NCBI GenBank assembly: GCA_021156365.1
Contig: JAJNDK010000012.1
Span: 80,418 to 144,417, forward strand
DNA from: Bacteroidota bacterium
GTDB lineage: Bacteria > Bacteroidota > Bacteroidia > B-17B0 > Aurantibacillaceae
Direction of reading: 5' to 3'
DNA: 64,000 nucleotides
Shown here: one piece after another, positions 37,269 to 45,722 of the stretch
How positions within the stretch are numbered: the stretch's first letter is position 1
Layout of the letters: each line of letters starts with the position of its first letter
Made by a program: the position numbers and the translations under genes
Notes under the pieces: model-generated
What the model saw: only the letters and a program-made list of their open reading frames with translations
What the model was told of the DNA's origin: nothing
Database searches by the model: none

Positions 37269-38534
37269 ATGGCAATCGTAGAACTTAAAGTACCAAGCCC
37301 GGGAGAATCCATTACAGAAGTAACCATTGCACGCTGGGTGAGAAACACCGGCGATGTGGTGGAAAAGGATGAAGTGCTTGCCGAGATCGACTCCGACAAA
37401 GCGACACTGACCCTCAACGCAGAAGAATCCGGAAAGATAGAAGTCCTGGCTGCGGAAGGAGACACCGTAAAAGTAGGGCAGGTAGTAGTAAAGATCGATA
37501 CCTCCGTGAAACCGGAAGCGAAAAAGGCAGAGGCTCCGAAGACTGAAGTTAAAAAGGAAGAAGCGAAAAAAGAAGCTGCTCCTGAAGTTAAAAAGGAAAC
37601 AGTTGTTGCTGAAAAAGGTACTACGTATGCTACCGGAACACCAAGCATTTCGGCTGCCAAAATAATGGCGGAGAATAATGTAAAATCCTCGCAGGTAAAC
37701 GGCACCGGAAAAGACGGTCGCATTACCAAACAGGATGTATTATCAGCTTTATCCAACGGATTGCCTACAGCTGCTGCTGTTCTTTCCAACTCATGGAAAG
37801 GTGGCAGGGACAAGGATGTTCAGAAAATGACCTCGCTGCGAAAAGTGGTGGCCAAGCGTTTGGTTTCTGTGAAGAACGAAACAGCGATGCTGACTACTTT
37901 CAATGAAGTGGACATGAGTGCGATCTATGCATTGCGCGCAAAATACAAAGAGCAGTTTACCAAAGTGCATGGAGTGAATGTAGGGTTTATGAGCCTTTTT
38001 ACCAAAGCAATATGTGAGGCATTGTACCATTATCCTGCCGTGAATGCGATGATCAATGGCGAAGAAATTGTTTACCATAAATATTGTGATATCGGTATTG
38101 CAGTGAGTGCTCCGAAAGGATTGATGGTACCGGTGTTGAGGAATGCAGAGCAAATGAGCCTTGCACAGATCGAAGGTGGCATCAAAGAGCTTGCGCTAAA
38201 AGCACGCGATGGAAAATTAACGATCCCGGATATGGAAGGTGGAACTTTTACCATTACCAATGGCGGTGTGTTCGGTTCCATGATGAGTACTCCGATCATT
38301 AACCCTCCGCAAAGTGCTATTTTAGGAATGCACAATGTGGTGGAACGTCCGATGGCAGTGAATGGTCAGGTGGTGATCCGCCCAATGATGTATGTGGCGC
38401 TCAGCTACGATCACCGTATTATCGACGGAAGAGAAAGCGTTGGTTTCCTGGTGAAAGTAAAAGAAATGCTGGAGAATCCGAGCCGTATATTGTTCGGAGG
38501 CAAAAATCCGGAAGAAGTATTATTAGGACTGTAA
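37269..38534 (+). CDS. sucB: Dihydrolipoyl succinyltransferase (E2 of 2-oxoglutarate dehydrogenase)
   Basis: This is the E2 core of the complex. Its 421 residues hold one lipoyl domain (about 1-78) with the lipoylated Lys at 44 in '[11 protein letters not shown]'. An Ala/Lys/Pro/Glu linker follows, then a peripheral-subunit-binding domain (about 125-160; '[20 protein letters not shown]', 'GRITKQDVL'). The catalytic domain (about 190-421) has the active-site '[11 protein letters not shown]' motif and '[20 protein letters not shown]'. It transfers succinyl groups from E1 to CoA. A strong terminator lies downstream. Confidence 0.96.
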   Translation: MAIVELKVPSPGESITEVTIARWVRNTGDVVEKDEVLAEIDSDKATLTLNAEESGKIEVLAAEGDTVKVGQVVVKIDTSVKPEAKKAEAPKTEVKKEEAKKEAAPEVKKETVVAEKGTTYATGTPSISAAKIMAENNVKSSQVNGTGKDGRITKQDVLSALSNGLPTAAAVLSNSWKGGRDKDVQKMTSLRKVVAKRLVSVKNETAMLTTFNEVDMSAIYALRAKYKEQFTKVHGVNVGFMSLFTKAICEALYHYPAVNAMINGEEIVYHKYCDIGIAVSAPKGLMVPVLRNAEQMSLAQIEGGIKELALKARDGKLTIPDMEGGTFTITNGGVFGSMMSTPIINPPQSAILGMHNVVERPMAVNGQVVIRPMMYVALSYDHRIIDGRESVGFLVKVKEMLENPSRILFGGKNPEEVLLGL

Positions 38535-38546
38535 ACAAAATAATAA

Positions 38547-38608
38547 CCCGCCTGCTTCCAATTGGTCCCTGAGGCTCTCGAAAGGACAATTTGAAGCGGG
38601 CGTTTTTT
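38547..38608 (+). terminator. Rho-independent terminator after sucAB
   Basis: A long imperfect stem (GCCTGCTTCCAATTGGTCC with GGACAATTTGAAGCGGGC) around a loop of about 15 bases ends in TTTTTT (38603-38608). The next ATG lies at 38611, right behind it. Confidence 0.75.
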
Positions 38609-38610
38609 AT

Positions 38611-39231
38611 ATGGAGAAGCAACCGATCGAATTACATATTCAGCTTACGGAAACGGATTATTACGATTTTCTGAAAGCGAATTACAAAGTCCGGGGTATT
38701 TATACCAACTTGTGGTTCTTTGGTATCTATGCCTTCCTGATCCTTATTATTGCAGCTGTAACCGCTATATTCACCGGGAGTTTTTCTTTTGGCAGCCTCA
38801 TCTTGCCTTGCATTTTCACGGTTTTCGTGGTCGCTATGTTTTATGAGATGAAGAAAAAAAGCAGGAAGTATTTTTATACCGATGCTACTATCAGTAAACC
38901 ATTTACGATCCTCATCGACGAAGAAGGACTGGAAGTAAAAAGCGATGCCAGCTACTGGAGATTGAAATGGCAGGAGCTGTACAATTTTATGGTTACACAA
39001 AAAGGCATCCTCATTTATACTTCACCTGTGAAAGCGCTTATAATTCCTGAACGATTCCTCGCTACCGGAATGCAGATAGAGACTGTTTCAAATCTGTTGC
39101 ATGAGCATTTAAACGTAAAGAAGATAGACAAGAGCGTAAAGATCCGTAATTATGTCCGCATCGGAATACTCATCGTGGTTGTTCTTTTTGTTGTCTTCAC
39201 GATGTACGAAGTGTTGTCGGAAGTGAAATAA
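38611..39231 (+). CDS. YcxB-like membrane protein
   Basis: This 206-residue protein has two helices in the N-terminal third ('FFGIYAFLILIIAAVTAIFT' and 'LILPCIFTVFVVAMFYEM', about 36-75) and one at the C-terminus (about 178-198). Between them is a PH-like beta domain: 'FTILIDEEGLEVKSDASYWR', 'LKWQELYNFMVTQKGILIYT', 'PVKALIIPERF'. This is the YcxB arrangement. Function unknown. Its ATG is only 2 bases after the sucB terminator's T-run, so it either relies on read-through or its leader is extremely short. Confidence 0.82.
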   Translation: MEKQPIELHIQLTETDYYDFLKANYKVRGIYTNLWFFGIYAFLILIIAAVTAIFTGSFSFGSLILPCIFTVFVVAMFYEMKKKSRKYFYTDATISKPFTILIDEEGLEVKSDASYWRLKWQELYNFMVTQKGILIYTSPVKALIIPERFLATGMQIETVSNLLHEHLNVKKIDKSVKIRNYVRIGILIVVVLFVVFTMYEVLSEVK

Positions 39232-39239
39232 TAATGCAC

Positions 39240-39809
39240 TCAGACAAATTTCCGGTTCCGGATGTCCTCGAAAAATTCCACAAAATATTCATACAACAAA
39301 TCTTCATTTTCTATAAAGAGTTGCAATGATTCATTCAGGATCATCCTGTTCTTTATGCGATAGGTAATGCCTTTCAGTACCTGCTCGATCCCTTCCAGGT
39401 CGGCATACCGAAGCAGTATATTTTCTTTCAGCATATACCCGAAAAAACGCCCGGCATTCTCGGGAAACAAATATTGCCAGGGACGTAGAATGTCGTAGGT
39501 GTGAATCGCAAATTCATTCAGGGGAATCGTGGAATAGTTCCCGAAATGTTTTGCGAGCAGGTGATCAAAATACACATCGATCAGCACGCCACTGTATTTA
39601 TCAAATTGAGAGGAGAAAACTTTTTTACCGGACAACACTACCGGATGGTGATCCGTGAAGTCGTCAATCGCCCTGTGCATAAGGATCCCATCCCGTACGC
39701 CAGGAGGATAATCATTAAAGTGATCGCCCTTCACCGAGTCGGCAATGAAGTTACCGGTCATCCGTTCAGGATCGGGCGAAGAGAGATATAAGTGGGCCAG
39801 GTAGTTCAT
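39240..39809 (-). CDS. Acyl carrier protein phosphodiesterase family protein
   Basis: This 189-residue protein matches the AcpH/DUF479 family, HD-domain-like phosphodiesterases that remove phosphopantetheine from acyl carrier protein. Family motifs are present: 'MNYLAHLYLSSPDPERMTGN' at the start, 'FIADSVKGDHFNDYPPGVRD', 'GILMHRAIDDFTDHHPVV', and 'VLIDVYFDHLLAKHF', with His and Asp residues placed as metal ligands. It is convergent with the YcxB-like gene (8 bases between) and divergent from the histidine kinase. Confidence 0.9.
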   Translation of the reverse strand: MNYLAHLYLSSPDPERMTGNFIADSVKGDHFNDYPPGVRDGILMHRAIDDFTDHHPVVLSGKKVFSSQFDKYSGVLIDVYFDHLLAKHFGNYSTIPLNEFAIHTYDILRPWQYLFPENAGRFFGYMLKENILLRYADLEGIEQVLKGITYRIKNRMILNESLQLFIENEDLLYEYFVEFFEDIRNRKFV

Positions 39810-39869
39810 TTATAAATAATACCAGTGTCAGTTTTTGGTTAAGTGAATATAGTATATTTACATTGGAAA

Positions 39870-41816
39870 ATGAAGCACTTTCTCTATGGTTTTATACTGC
39901 TCTTTCTGATGTGCCAGCAAGCAAAGGCACAGGTTTCGCTCTATAAAATACTGCAGGGAAAAACGGATGGCGAAAAACTGGATTACCTGGTTCGCCTGCC
40001 TGCCCGGGATAAGGTCAGTGAACAGGAGTTTATCCTGAAAGTGCTTGAAAATATTAAAGCCAAAGCCGAAAAGGAGAACAATTTTTATTCGCTCACAAAA
40101 ATAGAGATCATAAAAGGCTCTCTTGACTATAGTATCAAACGCTACGATAAAGCGATTCCTGCCTTCAACGACCTGCTGGACAATTCCAAGTTACTTACAA
40201 CAGATGATAGTGTGTATGTGCTCTTCTTTTTAAAGAACAGCTATGTGTGCATCCGCAATGCAGCAAAGGCGCTGGAAATACACAAGAGTTTGCTTGCTAT
40301 CCATAAGCGTGGAAAAATAAAAGACAACAACATGCTGAATCCACCCCTGAGCGTGATCTATATGCAAATGGAACTGTTTGAGGAAGCGATCCGGGAGCTA
40401 AAACAGGAATTCAGATTACGGCAGGAAAGCGGAGCCGTTACACAGCTTGAGTTGGCCCAGTTTTACAACAATGTGGGGGTGTATTACAATCGGAATGAAA
40501 AATACGACAGCGCATATGCAAATTTTGTAAGAGCAGGAGAGATCGTTAAAAAGGGATTGTTGAATGCTCACAAAAATGACGACAATATGCAATTCTTTAA
40601 TGCACTTATCGATGGCAACCTTGGAAGTGTCCTTACAAAGCAACGAAAATACAAGGAGGCCATACCCCTGATAAAACGGGATATTTTCTGGAGCCTGAAC
40701 ACGATGAACATTGAGAGTGCAGCCAATGCTTATTGCGGAGTTGCGGAATGTTATTGCAGGCTCGGCCAGCACGATCGTGCACGAAAAGCTATCGACAGTG
40801 CCTTTGTTTTATATAAAGGGATCAATTCTTCTTCTCTGCTCAATGCCCATAAAATAAACGGAGAAGTATACCAGGCTGCGAAGAATTATAAAATGGCGGC
40901 AGAAGAATTTGCATATTACATACGCAGGAAAGATTCAGTGACACAGGCTGACAGGCAGATCCAGATGGTAAACGACCAGGTGGCATTTGAGCTGGACGAA
41001 AAAGAAAGTCAATTGAAACAGCAAAAACTTAAGATCGAGGAGGGACAGCGGGCACTGGACAATAACAAGTCGGACCAGATCATTATGCTGATCGCCATTT
41101 TTGCCACCGCTCTTATCAGCCTGATCCTTTTCGTGGCCTACAGGAATTCTACTAAAAAACAAAGAGAATTAGAGATCAAGAACGAAGAGATCTCTACTAA
41201 GAACACAGTGATCGAACATTCCCTTCACGAGAAAGAAGCATTGATCAAAGAAGTGCATCACCGGGTGAAAAATAATCTCCAGATTATTTCGAGCCTGCTG
41301 CGCTTGCAGTCTTCCAAACAGGGAGACGAGCATGTGCAGAATATGTTTGACGACAGTGTAAAGCGGATCCAGTCGATGGCACTGGTGCATGAGCTCCTGT
41401 ATAAAAACAAGAACCTTGTTTCCATTCCTATTCACACCTATATTCAAAACCTGGCAGAAGGGCTTTCCGTTTCATATGGGCTCAGCAACCAGATCAGTAT
41501 TACCGTACATAGCGATGCCGTGCAACTGGATATAGACACCACCATTCCGCTTGGGCTTATCATCAATGAGCTGGTGACCAACAGTATCAAACATGCCTTT
41601 GACGAAAAAGGCGGAAGAGTGGATGTACTGTTTATACTAAAAGACGGAAAGCACAAGCTCATCGTACGAGACAATGGGAAAGGACTTCCTGCCAACTTTG
41701 CCACACTGAAGGAAACCAGCCTGGGGATGGAATTGGTGGAAGCGCTTTCCGAGCAGATCGGTGCCTGTTATACCTACAGTTCGGAAAACGGAAGTAAATT
41801 CGAGTTTGAGTTTTAA
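39870..41816 (+). CDS. TPR-containing sensor histidine kinase (HisKA_2 type)
   Basis: This 648-residue protein from ATG 39870 has a signal peptide MKHFLYGFILLFLMCQQAKAQ; the GTG at 39843 would precede it. The periplasmic part (about 25-395) is helical with TPR-like segments ('AIPAFNDLLDNSK', 'GVYYNRNEKYDSAYANFVRA'). A coiled coil and a single helix ('IIMLIAIFATALISLILFVAY', about 403-423) lead to the kinase: phosphoacceptor motif 'LIKEVHHRVKNNLQIISSLL' (His 463/464), then HATPase 'NELVTNSIKHAFDEKGG', 'VRDNGKGLPANF' and 'TSLGMELVEAL'. No response regulator is adjacent, so its partner is unknown. This architecture is common in Bacteroidota. Confidence 0.92.
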   Translation: MKHFLYGFILLFLMCQQAKAQVSLYKILQGKTDGEKLDYLVRLPARDKVSEQEFILKVLENIKAKAEKENNFYSLTKIEIIKGSLDYSIKRYDKAIPAFNDLLDNSKLLTTDDSVYVLFFLKNSYVCIRNAAKALEIHKSLLAIHKRGKIKDNNMLNPPLSVIYMQMELFEEAIRELKQEFRLRQESGAVTQLELAQFYNNVGVYYNRNEKYDSAYANFVRAGEIVKKGLLNAHKNDDNMQFFNALIDGNLGSVLTKQRKYKEAIPLIKRDIFWSLNTMNIESAANAYCGVAECYCRLGQHDRARKAIDSAFVLYKGINSSSLLNAHKINGEVYQAAKNYKMAAEEFAYYIRRKDSVTQADRQIQMVNDQVAFELDEKESQLKQQKLKIEEGQRALDNNKSDQIIMLIAIFATALISLILFVAYRNSTKKQRELEIKNEEISTKNTVIEHSLHEKEALIKEVHHRVKNNLQIISSLLRLQSSKQGDEHVQNMFDDSVKRIQSMALVHELLYKNKNLVSIPIHTYIQNLAEGLSVSYGLSNQISITVHSDAVQLDIDTTIPLGLIINELVTNSIKHAFDEKGGRVDVLFILKDGKHKLIVRDNGKGLPANFATLKETSLGMELVEALSEQIGACYTYSSENGSKFEFEF

Positions 41817-41820
41817 AACT

Positions 41821-41852
41821 AATTCCTGAAGGTTTTAGAACCTTCAGGAATT
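41821..41852. terminator. Perfect hairpin between convergent genes
   Basis: AATTCCTGAAGGTT (41821-41834) pairs fully with AACCTTCAGGAATT (41839-41852) around loop TTAG. It lies 5 bases after the histidine kinase stop and 17 bases from the end of the convergent anti-sigma gene, so it can stop transcription from both sides. Confidence 0.75.
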
Positions 41853-41868
41853 TATTATCGCGAACGTA

Positions 41869-44283
41869 CTAATGAGCGCTATCATCGATAATATGACCTT
41901 CGCTCCAGAATAGCTGTGGAGCACATGGAAAAACAATCGGATATACTTTCATTTTGAACTTTTCTCTCTCCGCAATTTTTTTCTGACGGATGTTTTCTTT
42001 CTGATCAAACACCTGGAATTTATAGTCTTTCAACAAATCCGTTTTGGCTGATACGGCGTGTGAAGTATTCAACCTGTTTTCAACTTCCTGCTCCGTACTT
42101 TCCTTTAAGACACTTGTGTAAGATTGTGCACTTATGGTTTTCGTTTCGGAATAAAAGAGCTTATTCCCTTTAAAACCTATTACAACAAGGTCGTAATGCA
42201 GCAGTTCATTCAGGTTTTCTTCAAACCGCACTCCTTTGTTTTTCATCAGCTGGAAGCTACTGAGCTTATCCGGCAGGAGGTAGGCTACTACTTTGTCGTA
42301 TTCATTTTGTTTGGTTACATTAACTGTTGCTGTTTTATATTGGATCATTGCTTTTTTACCGGTTTGCGGGTCCGTGTAATCCAGTGTCGTTCTGTTAGTA
42401 GTCGATTCTATTACATATGCATCCACATTTTTCCATCCTGCCGAGCTTACAGGCGCTGAAACATAAGATACAGGAGGCGGTGCAGGATTTCGTAGTTTTC
42501 CCAACTGGCGGTATGCTTCATCCAGGTTCATTTCTAACTCTTCTTCAAATACTTTTGATTGACGGATCGATTCGCTTAAAGCGTGGGTATTTCTTTCGGA
42601 AAATGCAGCGATATTTTGTTTGTTCTCCTCTGCCATTAAGTTTTCCATCGCGTCGAAGGCTGCTTTTTCATAGATCCGTTTTTTGTCGCTGGCATATTTT
42701 TGCAGACTGCGCATGTGCTTACTGTCGATCCGCACACCTCCTTTACGCTCTTTGTAAAAATCACGGAATGCCTGCTTTTGTTCTCCGCTGCACATATCTG
42801 CCGCTATACTGTCGAGGACATATAAGTTCTTGTCTAAATTTTGGACATACAGGTTCAGGATCCGGTCGTCGCATGTTTTGAAGATGACCTGCAGACGTTG
42901 TTCGAACTCGGTAGTTGCAAGGAAGGTATTGTCGAATTTTTTATCCCAGATAGCTTTGATGCGGGAAGGATTGATCTCTTCACAGTCATCTGTTTTATAG
43001 CAATCACCTTTCACTATATAATCTACGATCGCATTGAGATCGTTGGAACTTAAGGTTCCTTCGAATACAGGCATCGCTGGGCCACCGTTTTCTTTCAGGA
43101 TTTTGTTGGCATACACATCCCCCTTCCTGATCAGTTTTTCATTATTTTTTATATAATCAAACAGCCATCTTCCCGGAGGCACACGATCGGCAATACCTTT
43201 CATTCCCGGACCGGTAAGATGCTGGTCACACATTGAATGGCACACTGCGCAGTTTTGTTTGAAGAGCGATTTACCATCGGCAGAAAGCATTACTCCAGGT
43301 TCCACGGAATAACCTTTTTTCATCGCTTTTGTCGGACGCATTTTCTCTTCGATGATACTGTCCGATGCTGCCGGAGCAACCGGTAAGGCTATGTCCATAT
43401 TGCCGCAGATAAAAGAATAATACAAACTATCCGTAAATTTTTTATCGCGAATATTATATCCCCATTTTTGCAGGGAATCAAGATAACCCGGAGGATAAAA
43501 ATTAAGTTGCTTGATATCAGTGGTAGTCAGCTGTCGTACTGTTTGAATCGGGTTTACCCAATTGATGCTTCCGTCTTTTTCACGTTTGCCGTCGAACAGC
43601 ATCATGTCATTCCGCTTGCCATTGTAGGGAACACTTGCCTGGATCGGTTTTTCCTGGTCGATGTCGAGGTTCTCATTCCCTTCACGGGCGTTGAGGTAGA
43701 ACATCCCACCTGTTTCGAGTAATTGCCCATTGCTGGTAGTGCTCAGACCTGCCTTCATGATATCAAGAGCGGTAAGTGCTTCCTTGATCTCAATATCGAC
43801 GGGGTTCTTTTCCGCTTCTCCGAATTTGTTCAGGAAAGTACCGGCTTCTATGGCAAATAGGATCCCGCCTTTCGTTTCGATCACCGTATCTCTCAATGGG
43901 TTGATCCGGATCGTTTGCGAGGGTAGCATCTTGTCTGCTTCCGACCAGCTTTTGTTGCCTTCTTCATTCAGCTCGTAGCGGATCTCATTGTCATTTTTAT
44001 CCAATTGTTTTTTAACAAAATAGCCGGTGGCAATAACGGCTACTGCAATAGTAGCGGCGATCACCGTTTTCAAAATAGTTTTCGTGAGCTTTGTCTTTTT
44101 GAAGGATCTTCTCACTTCATTCTTCAGACCCATGCGTTGAGCGCCTTTGATCACCTGGGTTTGTAGATCGAATTCGTTTTTTAAAGCCAGGTTGTTTTTT
44201 AGTTGTTCCTCAAAATTTTTCCTTTCCTCTGCGGAAAGCTCATTGTTGAGGTATTTATCTATGAGTTCGGTATATGCGTTCAT
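41869..44283 (-). CDS. Probable anti-sigma factor with periplasmic cytochrome-c domain
   Basis: This 804-residue protein is encoded 12 bases after an ECF sigma factor. The cytoplasmic start (1-65; 'YTELIDKYLNNELSAEERKN') resembles Bacteroidota anti-sigma N-termini without the zinc-finger Cys/His, and one helix (about 70-90) crosses the membrane. The periplasmic part has a ZU5-like segment (about 128-200), then a c-type haem site CAVCH at 345-349 with probable Met ligand at 404 ('GGPAMPVFEGTLS'), as in cytochrome c, and a long helical and beta C-terminal region (about 440-804). The fusion suggests a redox or haem-sensing role that controls the sigma factor; that role is inference. The cytochrome domain could instead accept electrons. 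Confidence 0.85.
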   Translation of the reverse strand: MNAYTELIDKYLNNELSAEERKNFEEQLKNNLALKNEFDLQTQVIKGAQRMGLKNEVRRSFKKTKLTKTILKTVIAATIAVAVIATGYFVKKQLDKNDNEIRYELNEEGNKSWSEADKMLPSQTIRINPLRDTVIETKGGILFAIEAGTFLNKFGEAEKNPVDIEIKEALTALDIMKAGLSTTSNGQLLETGGMFYLNAREGNENLDIDQEKPIQASVPYNGKRNDMMLFDGKREKDGSINWVNPIQTVRQLTTTDIKQLNFYPPGYLDSLQKWGYNIRDKKFTDSLYYSFICGNMDIALPVAPAASDSIIEEKMRPTKAMKKGYSVEPGVMLSADGKSLFKQNCAVCHSMCDQHLTGPGMKGIADRVPPGRWLFDYIKNNEKLIRKGDVYANKILKENGGPAMPVFEGTLSSNDLNAIVDYIVKGDCYKTDDCEEINPSRIKAIWDKKFDNTFLATTEFEQRLQVIFKTCDDRILNLYVQNLDKNLYVLDSIAADMCSGEQKQAFRDFYKERKGGVRIDSKHMRSLQKYASDKKRIYEKAAFDAMENLMAEENKQNIAAFSERNTHALSESIRQSKVFEEELEMNLDEAYRQLGKLRNPAPPPVSYVSAPVSSAGWKNVDAYVIESTTNRTTLDYTDPQTGKKAMIQYKTATVNVTKQNEYDKVVAYLLPDKLSSFQLMKNKGVRFEENLNELLHYDLVVIGFKGNKLFYSETKTISAQSYTSVLKESTEQEVENRLNTSHAVSAKTDLLKDYKFQVFDQKENIRQKKIAEREKFKMKVYPIVFPCAPQLFWSEGHIIDDSAH

Positions 44284-44295
44284 GACGGAATGTTT

Positions 44296-44832
44296 TTAAT
44301 TGGTTTTTAAATATTCTTTGGCTTTCTCAATGCAGCGGTATTTCTGGTTCTTCGCTACTTTTTCGGAGCTGAAGCCCAGGTCATTCGCTATTTCTTTCAT
44401 ACTTACTTTTTTGAAGTAGAATAGCTCCAGGATCTGTTTGCATTTGCTGCCAAGCTGCTCTATTGCTGCCTGGGCCTTTTTTACTTTGCTGTCTTCGCGG
44501 ATGTCTGCTTCGATCCCGGTTTCCGCCAATTGATTGTAGGCGATTGTTTCAGAGCTGATCTTCTTGTTTTTCTTCCGGAGCTCTTCCAACCAGAGCAATC
44601 TTGCCACGCCAAATAAATAGGTATGCAATCCGGAGCTGAGCTCAAAGTTTCCCGATCTTATTTTAGTGAAAAGCACAATAAGCGAATCCTGGAAGATGTC
44701 CTCTGCTTCCTGCCTGGAGCCGCTGTTGCCGATGATGTGTTTTTTGACGACCGGGTAATAAGTGTACAATTTTTTGATAACGGGACGAAGTTTTTCCTCC
44801 TGTATCAGCTGTAGTATTTCTGCATCTGTCAT
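44296..44832 (-). CDS. ECF-family RNA polymerase sigma factor
   Basis: This 178-residue sigma-70-family protein has the two-domain ECF plan: region 2 (about 10-95) with 'GNSGSRQEAEDIFQDSLIVLF' and 'LHTYLFGVARLLWLEELRKK', and region 4 (about 115-178) with 'LGSKCKQILELFYFKKVSMK' and helix-turn-helix 'EIANDLGFSSEKVAKNQKYRC'. It is the first gene of a two-gene unit with the cytochrome-c anti-sigma factor. No standard TAnnTTTG element was found just upstream, compatible with autoregulation by this sigma factor, but I did not identify a specific motif. Confidence 0.93.
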   Translation of the reverse strand: MTDAEILQLIQEEKLRPVIKKLYTYYPVVKKHIIGNSGSRQEAEDIFQDSLIVLFTKIRSGNFELSSGLHTYLFGVARLLWLEELRKKNKKISSETIAYNQLAETGIEADIREDSKVKKAQAAIEQLGSKCKQILELFYFKKVSMKEIANDLGFSSEKVAKNQKYRCIEKAKEYLKTN

Positions 44833-44986
44833 GCTGTATGTTTTACTATGAATGTCGGTTTGGCGAAAAGGTCATCAAAAAAATGAAAATAATTGTTCTT
44901 TTTCGATAAGTTATTGAGTATGAATTTGTTTTTTGAGCAACCGACCGTGTAAAAATTAATATCTTTGAATATAAATCCAATCTTAT
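44833..44986. other. Divergent promoter region between the sigma factor and a DUF2007-like gene
   Basis: An AT-rich spacer of 154 bases. It carries a clear -7 element for the plus-strand gene at 44960-44967 and a TTTG at 44932-44935 (24 bases upstream, a loose spacing). Nothing obvious marks the sigma factor's promoter on the minus strand. Confidence 0.4.
44960..44967 (+). promoter_or_regulatory. Bacteroidota -7 promoter element for the DUF2007-like gene
   Basis: TATCTTTG fits TAnnTTTG exactly. The predicted start site (about 44973) precedes the proposed non-ATG start codon at 44987 by about 14 bases. Confidence 0.5.
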
Positions 44987-45664
44987 CTGAGCACATTACT
45001 CACATACAAATCCTTTTCGCACCTTGACCAGGCGAATGAGTATATCTCCCTGCTGGATAGCAACGGGCTGGTGTATGAACTGGAAGACAATTCCGGTGTA
45101 GGTCCGGATCCCATACTTGGTCAGGATGTTGCACTTTCCATCAACCTGAAGCTTCTCCCGGAGGATTTTGAACGGATGAATGAGCTGGTAAAAGAGCAAA
45201 CACAGGAGATGCTAACGAATGTAGATCCGGATTATTATCTTTTTTCCTTTGAGGATCACGAGCTTATCGACATCATCCGCGAACCTGATAAATGGAGTCC
45301 TTTCGACAAGGAGCTGGCAATACGGCTATTGAATGAAAGAGGAATTGCTGTAACAAAAGAAACCGAACGCGAGTTTTACGATAAACGGATCAAAAAACTT
45401 TCTCTTACAGAAGAAGCCAGTCCTGTGCTGATCATTTTAGGTTATTTGTTCGCTTTTTGCGGAGGACTTATCGGCCTTGCGATCGGTGTAGCGCTGTTCA
45501 CACTTAAAAAAACACTTCCAAACGGGAACCGGATATTTGTTTATACAAAGAATACAAGGACGCATGGAATCTTTATCGCCCTTATCGGGGTTTTGATGTT
45601 TCTTTTTCTTATTTACAACAGGTCTGAATTTGCCTATCATTTCGGGTTGAAACTCCGGTTTTAA
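44987..45664 (+). CDS. DUF2007-like protein with two membrane helices
   Basis: Reading upstream of GTG 45071 the frame stays open to 44975 and encodes 'STLLTYKSFSHLDQANEYIS' then 'LLDSNGLVYELEDNSG'. That matches the usual start of DUF2007-type 'putative signal transducing' domains, so the true start lies upstream. No ATG, GTG or TTG is available there; CTG 44987 gives a natural MSTLLTYKSF start and 225 residues. From GTG 45071 the product would be 197. A middle segment, 'YLFSFEDHELIDIIREPDKW' then 'SPFDKELAIRLLNERGI', is typical of Bacteroidota homologues. Two helices (about 147-172 and 196-213) end the protein. Function unknown. Confidence 0.7.
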   Translation: MSTLLTYKSFSHLDQANEYISLLDSNGLVYELEDNSGVGPDPILGQDVALSINLKLLPEDFERMNELVKEQTQEMLTNVDPDYYLFSFEDHELIDIIREPDKWSPFDKELAIRLLNERGIAVTKETEREFYDKRIKKLSLTEEASPVLIILGYLFAFCGGLIGLAIGVALFTLKKTLPNGNRIFVYTKNTRTHGIFIALIGVLMFLFLIYNRSEFAYHFGLKLRF

Positions 45665-45710
45665 AGCAATTATTTCTTCAAAATTCCGGTGTCTCAATCG
45701 GATTTTCAGC

Positions 45711-45718
45711 TATATTTG
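45711..45718 (+). promoter_or_regulatory. Bacteroidota -7 promoter element for lpxD
   Basis: TATATTTG ends 4 bases before ATG 45723. If the start site is at the usual distance, the lpxD transcript from here would be leaderless or nearly so. No good -33 element is seen. Confidence 0.45.
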
Positions 45719-45722
45719 AGAA

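Noticed and set aside
39843..39869. GTG start for the histidine kinase
   Set aside because: ATG 39870 begins a clean signal peptide; the upstream residues add nothing recognisable.
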